This document shows positions 1 to 7,374 of a stretch of 9,505 nucleotides of DNA, piece after piece; the stretch's first letter is position 1; every line of letters begins with the position of its first letter. The DNA is from Candidatus Avimicrobium faecavium (lineage in GTDB: Bacteria > Bacillota > Clostridia > Oscillospirales > Ruminococcaceae). The stretch covers positions 1-9,505 of the forward strand of contig CAJFQR010000058.1 in the NCBI GenBank assembly GCA_904419105.1. Direction: 5' to 3'. The translations under genes and the position numbers were made by a program. The notes under the pieces were generated by a model that was not told the DNA's origin, did not search any database, and was given only the letters and a program-made list of their open reading frames with translations.

Positions 1-3000
1 TCCTTGGGAGCAAGTACCGTCTTACCGGTATCCTGGAATTTGAAGTAGACCGGCGTCTTCCCCGGGAAGGCGGCCAGCGTCTCCCGGGCGGCAGCAAAAA
101 GCTGAGAGCGCATCGACGGACAAAGCAGGAATACACCGGTGCGCCGCCCGCTGTGGGCGGTGCTGCGGTCGGCAGCCTGTCGGGCAGTGAGCAGTTCCTC
201 CGGCCGGCAGACCGACTCACAGACCAGTTTGGGGTCCTCGTCCTCCCTGGTGCTCACCCGAGCCGTGACCGCCACCGCCTCTCCTTCCCGCAGCAGGTCG
301 CCGCAGCCGGCCAGCACTTTGGGAAAGACCAGCAGCTCCACCTGTCCGGTAAGGTCCTCCAGCGTGATGAAGGCCATTGTATCGTTCTGTCGGGTGATCT
401 TCAGGCGTTTGGCGGCCACCAGAGCCACCAGCGTCACCGTCTTGTTGTCCAGCTTATGAGCGTCCTCCCCGTTCAGATCGCTGACCTGCGGCAGCTTGGC
501 CGATTGGATCAGATCCCGGTAGCCCAGCAGCGGGTGCCCCGACAGATAGACACCGGTGGCCTCCTTTTCCAACCTAAGAAGGCGTATCATATCGTATTCC
601 TCGGTATCGGGCAGCAGCGGTTTCTCCACAGCGGCGGCGCCGGAGAGGTCGAACAGATTGATCTGTCCGCTGATGTTCTGCCTCTTTTCCCGGTCAGCGC
701 CGGCAAAGAGGGCGTCATACCCCAGGAACATCTGCCGCCGGTTGAAACCGAAGCAGTCCAGCGCTCCGGCCTTGATCAGATTCTCCATTGCCCGGCGGTT
801 GAGCTCCCCGTTCTGGCGCATCCGGGTGCAGAAGTCCTGCAGATTGGCAAAAGGACGGCGTCCCCTCTCGGCCACCATCTGCTGGATAAAGCTGGCGCCG
901 ACATTCTTGATGGCGGCCAGCCCAAAGCGAATCCCCTCCTCCACGGCGGTGAATCCTGCAGACCCATCCTCCACCGACGGCGGGAGAACCGGAATCTCCA
1001 GGCGCCGGCATTCGCCGATGTACTCGGTGAGCTTGGCGGTGTTGTCGATTACACTGGTGAGCAGCGCCGCCATATACTCCTTCGGATAATGGCATTTGAG
1101 ATAGGCGGTGCGATAGGCCAGTACCGCATAGGCGGCGGCGTGGGATTTGTTGAAGGCATAGGAGGCGAAGGAGCTCATCTCATCAAAGATGTCGTTTGCA
1201 ATGGACGGGTCGATACCGTTTTTCTCAGCACCGGCGACAAAGTTCTCCCGCTCCTTCTCCATGACATCGTGCTTCTTTTTGGCCATGGCGCGGCGTACCA
1301 GATCGGCCCGTCCGTAGGAATAACCGGCCAGCTGCCGGCAGATCTGCATGACCTGCTCCTGGTAGACGATACAGCCGTAGGTGACCTCCAGAATCGGCTT
1401 GAGCTCCGGGGTCTTGTAGGTAATGAGGCTGGGATTGTGCCGGTTGCGGATATACCGGGGGATCGATTCCATCGGCCCCGGACGGTAGAGGGAGATGACC
1501 GCGATCAGATCCTCTATGCTCTCTGGGCCGAGCTGGGCAATGACGCTGCGCATCCCCGCCGACTCGAACTGGAACACACCGAAGGCGTGCCCGGTGGAGA
1601 GCATGGCAAAGGTGTCCCGGTCCTCCATTGAGATGGCCTCGATGTCAAAATCCGGGACCTTTTTGCGGATCATCGCCTCGGCATCGTGGATCACAGTGAG
1701 GTTTCGCAAGCCGAGAAAGTCCATCTTCAGCAGGCCGAGCTCTTCCAGAGTGGTCATCGGGTACTGGGTGACAATGGCCTCATCGTTTTTCTGCAGCGGG
1801 ACATAGGTATCCACCGGGTCCCGGGTGATGACGACCCCCGCCGCATGGGTGGAGGCGTGCCGGGGCATCCCTTCCAGCGCCCGGGAGATGTCCAGCAGTT
1901 GATGCACCTGAGGATCCTTTTCATACTGCTTTTTCAGATCCGGAACGGCGGAGAGGGCCTTGCCGATGGTCATTCCCAGCTCGTTGGGGATCAGCTTGGC
2001 CACCACATCGGTTGCCTGGTAGCTCATGCCCAGCGCCCGGCCCACATCCCGCACCGCTGCCCGGGCAGCCAGTGTACCAAAGGTGATGATCTGAGCCACA
2101 TGGTCGGCGCCGTATTTGCGCACCACGTAGTCGATAACCTCCTGCCGACGCTCGTAGCAGAAGTCAATATCAAAGTCCGGCATGCTCACCCGCTCGGGAT
2201 TGAGAAAGCGTTCAAACAGCAGGTTGTAGCGCAGAGGGTCGATGCCGGTGATGCCGATGCAATAGGCCACCAGGCTGCCGGCACCGCTGCCGCGGCCGGG
2301 TCCCACCGGGATACCCTGGCTTTTGGCGTAGGCGATGAAATCGTGGACAATGAGAAAGTAATCCACATAGCCCATCTTCTCGATAACGCTGAGCTCATAC
2401 TCCAGCCGCTCGGTCACTGCCTGATCCGGGTGCTCACCGTAGATCCGGCGCATGCCGTCCACCGCCATCCGGCGGAAGTAGACGAGGTTGTCCTCGCCGT
2501 CCGGAGCGGTGAAATAGGGCAGCTTGGTCTTGCCAAACTCAAACTCCAGCTCGCAGCGCTCGGCGATGCGCACCGTGTTCTCGAAAGCTTCATCTACATC
2601 GGGCAGCGCCTCCCGCATCTCCGCCAGACTCTTGATATAGAACTCATCGGTCTGGAACTCCAGGTCGCTCGGATCGTTTACCGTGCGGCCGGTCTGGATA
2701 TCCACCAGGATGCTCTGGTCAAAGCTGTCCGCCTTATCGATGTAGTGGGCGTCGTTGGTGGCCACCAGGCCGACGCCATTTTCCCTCGCCAGCCGGATGA
2801 GCTCCGGCAGAATGCGCTTTTGCTCGTCGATACCGTGATTTTGCAGCTCGATGAAGAAGTTCTCCCGGCCAAAGATGTCGATGTACGCCTTGACTGCTTC
2901 ATCGGCGGCGTCATAGTCTCCGCGGGTGAGCATCCGGGGGATGCGCCCGGCCAGACAGGCGGACAGGCAGATCAGCCCCTTGTGGTGCTGGCGCAGCAGC

Positions 3001-3368
3001 TCATCATCCACCCGGGGCTTGGAGTAGAAGCCTTCGATGTAGGCCTTGGATACCAGCGCGATGAGGTTCTGGTAGCCCTCGGCATTCTCACAGAGGAGCA
3101 CCATGTGATAGGGCGAGGAATCCAGCCGGCGCTCCTTATCGAATCGGGTGCGGGGGGCCACATACACCTCGCACCCAATGATCGGCTTGACGCCCGCCTG
3201 TTTGGCGGCCTTATAGAGTTCAATAGCCCCGTACATGACGCCATGGTCGGTGACAGCCACCGCCGGCTGGCCCAGGGCCCTGACCTTTTCCACCAGCCGG
3301 TCGATGCGGCAGGCGCCGTCGAGCAGACTGTACTGGGTATGGACATGCAGATGGACAAAGCGCTCCAT
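1..3368 (-). CDS. dnaE: DNA polymerase III subunit alpha (DnaE), 3' end cut off by window
   Basis: Replicative C-family DNA polymerase; in Firmicutes it works beside PolC at the fork. About 1122 residues are visible and the frame is still open at base 1, so probably only a few dozen C-terminal residues are missing. The N-terminal PHP domain (about 1-280) starts with an HLHVHTQYSLLDG motif. The palm carries MPDFDIDFCYERR with D400 and D402, and the third catalytic aspartate is D550 in KMDFLGLRNLT. A helix-hairpin-helix region lies near 830-870, a QINLF clamp-binding motif at 902-906, and an OB-fold at about 975-1055. The ATG at 3368 is chosen because AAGGAGGG lies 10 nt upstream, overlapping the whiA stop codon. 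It is the last visible gene of the hprK operon. In several clostridia pfkA follows dnaE, so pfkA may lie beyond the left edge (inference). Confidence 0.97.
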   Translation of the reverse strand, partial: MERFVHLHVHTQYSLLDGACRIDRLVEKVRALGQPAVAVTDHGVMYGAIELYKAAKQAGVKPIIGCEVYVAPRTRFDKERRLDSSPYHMVLLCENAEGYQNLIALVSKAYIEGFYSKPRVDDELLRQHHKGLICLSACLAGRIPRMLTRGDYDAADEAVKAYIDIFGRENFFIELQNHGIDEQKRILPELIRLARENGVGLVATNDAHYIDKADSFDQSILVDIQTGRTVNDPSDLEFQTDEFYIKSLAEMREALPDVDEAFENTVRIAERCELEFEFGKTKLPYFTAPDGEDNLVYFRRMAVDGMRRIYGEHPDQAVTERLEYELSVIEKMGYVDYFLIVHDFIAYAKSQGIPVGPGRGSGAGSLVAYCIGITGIDPLRYNLLFERFLNPERVSMPDFDIDFCYERRQEVIDYVVRKYGADHVAQIITFGTLAARAAVRDVGRALGMSYQATDVVAKLIPNELGMTIGKALSAVPDLKKQYEKDPQVHQLLDISRALEGMPRHASTHAAGVVITRDPVDTYVPLQKNDEAIVTQYPMTTLEELGLLKMDFLGLRNLTVIHDAEAMIRKKVPDFDIEAISMEDRDTFAMLSTGHAFGVFQFESAGMRSVIAQLGPESIEDLIAVISLYRPGPMESIPRYIRNRHNPSLITYKTPELKPILEVTYGCIVYQEQVMQICRQLAGYSYGRADLVRRAMAKKKHDVMEKERENFVAGAEKNGIDPSIANDIFDEMSSFASYAFNKSHAAAYAVLAYRTAYLKCHYPKEYMAALLTSVIDNTAKLTEYIGECRRLEIPVLPPSVEDGSAGFTAVEEGIRFGLAAIKNVGASFIQQMVAERGRRPFANLQDFCTRMRQNGELNRRAMENLIKAGALDCFGFNRRQMFLGYDALFAGADREKRQNISGQINLFDLSGAAAVEKPLLPDTEEYDMIRLLRLEKEATGVYLSGHPLLGYRDLIQSAKLPQVSDLNGEDAHKLDNKTVTLVALVAAKRLKITRQNDTMAFITLEDLTGQVELLVFPKVLAGCGDLLREGEAVAVTARVSTREDEDPKLVCESVCRPEELLTARQAADRSTAHSGRRTGVFLLCPSMRSQLFAAARETLAAFPGKTPVYFKFQDTGKTVLAPK

Positions 3369-3384
3369 CGAGCGGGATCCCTCC

Positions 3385-4317
3385 TTACTTATGCTGGGAA
3401 TGACGGGCCTCCCTGGCCCGCAGGTCCTCCGCCATACGGCACAGCCGGGTGAGCCGATGGTTGAGCCCTGAGCGGGACAGCGGTTCAGACAGGGTTTCAA
3501 GCAGCTCCCGCAGGGAGAGCTCAGGGTTTTCCAGACGTTTCATTGCCACCTCCCGGAGCTCCTGCGGAATGCCCTCAAGGCCTAAGGATAGAATGAGGTA
3601 TTCAATATCCGCTACCTGTCGGGCGGAGGCGGTGACCGTTTTGTCGATGTTGGCAGTCTCACAGTTGGTGACCCGGTTGACCTTGTTGCGCATATCCCGG
3701 ACGATCTTGAGCTCCATCAGCTCCATCGCCGACTTCGGGGCACCTGCGGCGGTGAGAGCGTCCTCGATGTTTTCACTCTCGCGAAAGTAGAGCACCGCCT
3801 GGTCCCGGCGCAGCGCCAGCTTGGGAGTGCCCACCACCTGCGCGAGCAATTCGGAGAGCGGCTCCACAAGGCCCGCCCGGTAGACCGAGAACTCAAGCAT
3901 ATAGTTTTTCTCCGGGTCGGTAACCGAACCGCAGGCCAGATACGCCCCGCTGAGGAAGGCTGCCGCATCTCCTTCTCCGCTGATAAAATCCTCGCTGATC
4001 CGATTGCCATTCTGAGCGAAATGGCAGAGCACAGCCTCCCGAGCCTCCCGTCCGGGCAGCGAGACAGCATAATGGCGGGTAGCGTTGCCCATACCGGTGC
4101 GGGCGATTGTCAGCTCACCGGCAGCTTTCCCAAGGATATCCCGCAGTGTCGAGCGGTAGAGCGCCGCCACCTCCTTCGTCTCGCTGGTCATCGAGATCTC
4201 GTCGGCGTCAAAGCGTTTGGAGCAGAGCAGCAATCCATAGCCCTGGGCCAGCCGGTGCTTTTTGCGCAGCGTGAGGTTGTCAAGAATCTCGGTGCGTACT
4301 TCGCTGGAAAATGACAT
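3385..4317 (-). CDS. whiA: DNA-binding protein WhiA (sporulation/division regulator homologue)
   Basis: WhiA proteins join a degenerate LAGLIDADG homing-endonuclease fold to a C-terminal helix-turn-helix. They activate sporulation/division genes in Streptomyces and influence division and chromosome segregation in Bacillus. The 310-residue protein has the usual family length. Visible family motifs are FLSGAYLACGSVTDPEKNY at about 109-127, MRNKVNRVTNCETAN near 237-251, and the C-terminal HTH stretch with IPQELREVAMKRLENPE and SGLNHRLTRL. The frame stays open upstream to an ATG at 4410, but that would overlap rapZ by about 80 bp and add a non-conserved tail. The ATG at 4317 (MSFSSEVRTEIL) has GAGGAGGA 5 nt ahead and matches family N-termini. 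The gene follows rapZ after 10 nt, and its ribosome binding site overlaps the rapZ stop, suggesting translational coupling. The usual intervening glmR/yvcK is absent. Confidence 0.96.
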   Translation of the reverse strand: MSFSSEVRTEILDNLTLRKKHRLAQGYGLLLCSKRFDADEISMTSETKEVAALYRSTLRDILGKAAGELTIARTGMGNATRHYAVSLPGREAREAVLCHFAQNGNRISEDFISGEGDAAAFLSGAYLACGSVTDPEKNYMLEFSVYRAGLVEPLSELLAQVVGTPKLALRRDQAVLYFRESENIEDALTAAGAPKSAMELMELKIVRDMRNKVNRVTNCETANIDKTVTASARQVADIEYLILSLGLEGIPQELREVAMKRLENPELSLRELLETLSEPLSRSGLNHRLTRLCRMAEDLRAREARHSQHK

Positions 4318-4327
4318 GGTGTCCTCC

Positions 4328-5185
4328 TCAATGTTCCCGGGCAATATCCCGATGGCTGACAACGACACGATAGCCCTCTTTGAGCAGCCGGGCGCGAAAA
4401 TACTCGGCAAAGGTCACCGAGCGGTGGTGGCCGCCGGTGCAGCCGAAGCCGATCACTAAGCCGCATTTTCCCTCATGGATGTAGAGCGGCAGCAAAAAGT
4501 CCAGCAGCTCCTCCAGACGTTTGATAAGCTCCCGGGTGGGCTCACAGCCGAGCACATACTCCCGCACTGCCGGGTCCAGGCCGGTCTGGTGCTTGAGCTC
4601 CGGAATATAGAAGGGGTTGGGCAGACAGCGGACATCAAAGAGCAGGTCCGCCTCCGCCGGAACTCCGTATTTGTAGCCAAAGGACATACAGGTGATGATG
4701 AACTTGCCGTTCTCCTCGCCAAACAACCCCTCCATGCGCTCCCGAAGCTGGGCTGTGGTGAGAAAGCTGGTGTCGATGCGGTAGTCCGCCAGGCAGCGGA
4801 TCGGCGTGAGCAGCTCCCGTTCGGTGCGGATAGCCGCTTCCAGACCGCCGCCGCCGTCCTCGAGCATCGGATGGCGGCGGCGATTCTCTTTGTACCGGCG
4901 CAGAATGACCGCATCGTCCGCTTCGAGCATCAGAATACGGTAGGTGTGCCCTTCGGCGGTGAGGGCCTGCAGCGCGTCCGGGAAATGGGCAAACTGCTCC
5001 CCGCTGCGAAAATCGGTGACCAACGCGATGCGTCCGGTAACCGGAGATTGTACGCACAACCGGGCAAAGGCGCCGATCAGTGCGCAGGGGATATTATCCA
5101 CGCAGAAGTAGCCCATATCCTCCAGTTCATTGACGGCGACCGTTTTGCCGGCGCCGGACATCCCCGTGACAATGAGAAAATCCAT
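4328..5185 (-). CDS. rapZ: RapZ/YvcJ-family nucleotide-binding protein
   Basis: RapZ-family P-loop protein. In E. coli RapZ is an RNA-binding adaptor controlling GlmS (glucosamine-6-phosphate synthase) levels through the sRNA GlmZ; in Bacillus the homologue YvcJ binds and hydrolyses nucleotides and its role is less clear. The 285 residues match family length. A Walker A motif GMSGAGKT lies at residues 8-15, followed by VDNIP near 29-33, a VTDFRSGEQF segment near 56-65, and the C-terminal signature IGFGCTGGHHRSV near 245-257, part of the domain that binds RNA in E. coli RapZ. The ATG at 5185 is preceded by GGGAGGA, which lies inside the last codons of murB; the murB stop is only 6 nt upstream. 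Whether it acts on RNA in this organism cannot be judged here. Placement next to murB fits a link to amino-sugar and wall-precursor supply. Confidence 0.96.
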   Translation of the reverse strand: MDFLIVTGMSGAGKTVAVNELEDMGYFCVDNIPCALIGAFARLCVQSPVTGRIALVTDFRSGEQFAHFPDALQALTAEGHTYRILMLEADDAVILRRYKENRRRHPMLEDGGGGLEAAIRTERELLTPIRCLADYRIDTSFLTTAQLRERMEGLFGEENGKFIITCMSFGYKYGVPAEADLLFDVRCLPNPFYIPELKHQTGLDPAVREYVLGCEPTRELIKRLEELLDFLLPLYIHEGKCGLVIGFGCTGGHHRSVTFAEYFRARLLKEGYRVVVSHRDIAREH

Positions 5186-5191
5186 CGCAGC

Positions 5192-6148
5192 TCATTCCTC
5201 CCATATCAGCTCCGCCGGCCAGTCACCGGCAAAACGCACCTCCGGCTGCAGGCGGATCCCTTCCCGCTCAAAGACGGTATCCCGCACCTGTGTCATCAGC
5301 CTGAAAAAGTCCTCCGCCGTGGCCCCGCCGCAGTTGATAAGGAACCCGGCGTGCTTTTCACTGACGGCAGCGCCGCCGACACGCAGTCCTTTGAGACCGC
5401 AGCGGTCGATGAGCAGTGCCGCAGGCGGCATTCCCTCCGGCGGACGGCGGAAGGTACTGCCGGCGGATGGATAGTCCAGCGGCTGGCTCTGCCGGCGGCG
5501 GGCGGCATAATCCCGCTGCCGGGCCAGGATTTCCTGGGGATCATCCGGAGAGAGTGCCACTTCCGCCCGCAGGATAATCTCCTCCGAGTGGGCAAACCGG
5601 CTCTCCCGGTAGCCAAAGGCACACTCCGCACAGGTGAGACGGTGCACCGCCCCCTCCGGGGTGAGCACCTCCGCCCAGGTGATCACATCCCGCAGCTCGC
5701 CCCCATAGGCGCCCGCATTCATAAAGATGCCGCCGCCGACGGTGCCTGGGATCCCGTGAGCGAACTCCAGTCCGGAAAGCCCTCTCTCAGCGGCGGCGTT
5801 TGCCGCCCGAGCCAGCGTGGTGCCGGCGTCGAGCAGAAGAGTGTTTTTTTCTTCGCCGGAGCGCACCGGCTTCTCCCCTCCCGCAGCAAAGACGACCCCG
5901 CGGATTCCTGCATCGGCGGCCAGCAGATTGGATCCCCGTCCCATCAGCATAAAGGGCACGCCGGCTGTCCGGCAGTCGGCCACAGCGGCAGCCAGCACTT
6001 CCCCGCCCGCTATCGGGACGAACAGATCCGCCGGGCCGCCGATGTGCAGTGTCGTGTGCCGGGACATCGGCTCACCGGCGAGGATCCGCAGGCCTCTCTC
6101 CTGCCATCGGGCAGCCAAAGCCCGAAGCACGGTTGTATTCAATCCCAT
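5192..6148 (-). CDS. murB: UDP-N-acetylenolpyruvoylglucosamine reductase (MurB, type II)
   Basis: Cytoplasmic FAD- and NADPH-dependent enzyme that reduces UDP-GlcNAc-enolpyruvate to UDP-MurNAc, the second committed step of peptidoglycan precursor synthesis. The 318-residue protein shows FAD-binding motifs GRGSNLL (70-76) and GIPGTVGGGIFMNAGAYGGE (132-151), then FGYRESRF (178-185) with R181, AGSTFRRP (229-236) with the proton-donor serine S231, and QPEVRF (301-306) with catalytic E303. The YRES and SAGSTF pattern indicates a type II MurB, typical of Gram-positives. The frame is open to a TTG at 6154, but that codon directly abuts the AAGGAGG ribosome binding site; the ATG at 6148 lies 6 nt from it and is the better start. 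It follows hprK after 21 nt in the operon. Confidence 0.97.
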   Translation of the reverse strand: MGLNTTVLRALAARWQERGLRILAGEPMSRHTTLHIGGPADLFVPIAGGEVLAAAVADCRTAGVPFMLMGRGSNLLAADAGIRGVVFAAGGEKPVRSGEEKNTLLLDAGTTLARAANAAAERGLSGLEFAHGIPGTVGGGIFMNAGAYGGELRDVITWAEVLTPEGAVHRLTCAECAFGYRESRFAHSEEIILRAEVALSPDDPQEILARQRDYAARRRQSQPLDYPSAGSTFRRPPEGMPPAALLIDRCGLKGLRVGGAAVSEKHAGFLINCGGATAEDFFRLMTQVRDTVFEREGIRLQPEVRFAGDWPAELIWEE

Positions 6149-6169
6149 AGACAACCTCCTTCCACAGTA

Positions 6170-7117
6170 TCAGAAGGTATCCCAGTTGGTATCCACATCC
6201 ATCAGGCCCAGCCGCTGCAGCAGCTCATGAGCCGCGTTGTATCCAAGCTTTTTCTCGCGGTGGTTCATCGCCGCTACCTCGAGGATAACCGCGGTATTCC
6301 GCCCGGGCTTGACCGGAATGGTGATAGAGGGGATCTTGACGCCGAGGATCTCGGTGAAGTGATCCTCCATACCCATGCGGTCGTAGACCTTGCTCTCATC
6401 CCAAAGCTCCAGATTGACGATCAGATCCACATCAACGCTGGACTTGATGGCGCCCATACCGAAGATTCGCCGGGCGTTGATGATTCCGATGCCCCGCAGC
6501 TCAAGGAAGTGGCGGATATTGTCCGGCGAGGTGCCGGAGATGCGCTTGGCCGTGATCTTGCGCAGCTCGACGGCGTCATCCGCCACCAGACGGTGCCCTC
6601 TTTTAATGAGTTCAACCGCTGTCTCGCTCTTCCCGACGCCGCTGTCCCCGATGATGAACATACCCTCGCCATAGACCTCCATCAGTACGCCGTGGCGGGT
6701 AAGCCGCGGGGCCAGCTCGGTATTGAGAAACAGAATCAGCGAGGAGATGAAGGTGGAGGTATTTTCGGTGGTGGTCAGCAGCGGGATCCCCGCCTCCCGG
6801 GCTGCGTCGATCATCTCCTGCGGGGCCTCCAGGCCCTTGGCCAGAATCACCATCGGCGGATTGGCCCGGAAGAAGCGCAGATAGCACTCCCGTGCCTCCT
6901 CCCTGGTGTAGCGATTCATAAAGACGATCTCACTCTCGCCGAGCACCTGGGGCCGGCGCTCGTCAAATACCTCAAAAAAGCCCGCCAGCTGCAGTCCAGG
7001 GCGGTTGACATCCGCGCTGCGGATGAAGATCTCATCCGCCGGTTTGGGCAGGACCAGAACCTGCAGGTCAAATTCCTTGATAATCTTTTCCAGTGTGACC
7101 TCGTATGCGGTAGCCAT
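6170..7117 (-). CDS. hprK: HPr kinase/phosphorylase (HprK)
   Basis: Bifunctional sensor enzyme that phosphorylates HPr of the phosphotransferase system on Ser46 using ATP or pyrophosphate, and reverses the reaction with inorganic phosphate. P-Ser-HPr is the CcpA co-repressor of carbon catabolite control in Firmicutes. The 315 residues match family length. The C-terminal kinase domain has catalytic H142 in TRHGV, a Walker A motif GDSGVGKS at 157-164, the VADDAVE acidic motif at 178-184, and the HprK signature LELRGIGIINARRIFGMGAIK region near 206-225. The N-terminal domain (about 1-130) is the usual variable, MurF-like-fold part. The ATG at 7117 follows a GAGAGGAG ribosome binding site. It is the first gene of the operon, about 43 nt from the predicted transcription start. 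No crh or ptsH is in the window. Confidence 0.97.
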   Translation of the reverse strand: MATAYEVTLEKIIKEFDLQVLVLPKPADEIFIRSADVNRPGLQLAGFFEVFDERRPQVLGESEIVFMNRYTREEARECYLRFFRANPPMVILAKGLEAPQEMIDAAREAGIPLLTTTENTSTFISSLILFLNTELAPRLTRHGVLMEVYGEGMFIIGDSGVGKSETAVELIKRGHRLVADDAVELRKITAKRISGTSPDNIRHFLELRGIGIINARRIFGMGAIKSSVDVDLIVNLELWDESKVYDRMGMEDHFTEILGVKIPSITIPVKPGRNTAVILEVAAMNHREKKLGYNAAHELLQRLGLMDVDTNWDTF

Positions 7118-7141
7118 AAGCGCTCTCCTCTCCGACCCGGC

Positions 7142-7156
7142 ACATCGGGCCGATGT
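7142..7156. promoter_or_regulatory. Hyphenated dyad (possible operator) in the hprK leader
   Basis: ACATCGG-G-CCGATGT is a perfect inverted repeat with 7-bp arms around one central base. It spans about +5 to +19 relative to the predicted hprK transcription start, a position where a bound repressor would block promoter clearance. In RNA it could form a small 6-bp stem with a 3-nt loop. It does not match the CcpA cre consensus by eye. A binding protein is unknown; the operator role is inference from position and symmetry. Confidence 0.4.
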
Positions 7157-7166
7157 TGATACTTCT

Positions 7167-7195
7167 ATTATATATTACCCCCGTGCCATATTCAA
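7167..7195 (-). promoter_or_regulatory. Sigma-A-type promoter of the hprK-murB-rapZ-whiA-dnaE operon
   Basis: Read on the minus strand, a -35 box TTGAAT (7195-7190) is followed by a 17-bp spacer and a consensus -10 box TATAAT (7172-7167) in an AT-rich island of otherwise GC-rich DNA. Transcription would start near 7160, giving a leader of about 43 nt before the hprK ATG. No other convincing promoter is seen inside the operon, although internal ones within coding sequence cannot be excluded. Confidence 0.85.
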
Positions 7196-7254
7196 CTTGA
7201 TATTTCCTGCCGGCACGCCGGTCTACTGTTCACAGGACGGCAAATGGCTTTTTC

Positions 7255-7283
7255 TTGAGCGCAAAGGGAAAATATGCTATACT
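7255..7283 (+). promoter_or_regulatory. Sigma-A-type promoter of the glycosyltransferase gene (extended -10)
   Basis: A -35 box TTGAGC (7255-7260) and -10 box TATACT (7278-7283) are separated by a 17-bp spacer. The -10 is preceded by TGC (7275-7277), giving the extended -10 pattern TGnTATACT. The predicted start is near 7290, leaving a leader of about 85 nt. It points away from the hprK promoter; the two -35 boxes are about 60 bp apart. Confidence 0.8.
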
Positions 7284-7344
7284 GATATCGCAGAAAAAGG
7301 GACGGAACCAGATCAAAGACAGCGAATATCCATCTAAAATGCAC

Positions 7345-7358
7345 CGGGCTGCTGCCCG
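7345..7358 (+). promoter_or_regulatory. Short hairpin just ahead of the glycosyltransferase ribosome binding site
   Basis: CGGGC and GCCCG arms (7345-7349 and 7354-7358) flank a TGCT loop, making a 5-bp GC stem. It is followed by an A-run and the AGGAGA ribosome binding site at 7363-7368, not by a T-run, so it is not an intrinsic terminator. It could stabilise the leader or keep the ribosome binding site open. It is small enough to be chance. Confidence 0.25.
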
Positions 7359-7374
7359 AAAAAGGAGACCTGCC

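Noticed and set aside
4318..4410. N-terminal extension of whiA from an ATG at 4410
   Set aside because: It would overlap the rapZ coding end and add 31 residues unlike WhiA. The ATG at 4317 has a strong ribosome binding site and a family-like N-terminus.
6149..6154. TTG start for murB at 6154
   Set aside because: The codon directly abuts the AAGGAGG ribosome binding site with no spacing; the ATG at 6148 is correctly spaced.
4475..7159. 894-codon open frame on the plus strand
   Set aside because: It is the in-register complement of rapZ, murB and hprK, all of which carry clear family motifs. The translation shows no recognisable domain and no good ribosome binding site was noted; it is open because reverse-complement stops are rare codons.
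7210..7221. CCGGC-AC-GCCGG inverted repeat between the divergent promoters, considered as terminator or operator
   Set aside because: Only 5-bp arms with a 2-base centre in GC-rich DNA, no T-run, and no gene ends here; likely chance.
7255..7374. 40-residue N-terminal extension of the glycosyltransferase from a TTG at 7255
   Set aside because: The TTG is part of the predicted -35 box and the extension lies upstream of and across the promoter; MRIALFTEVY is the normal GT4 N-terminus.
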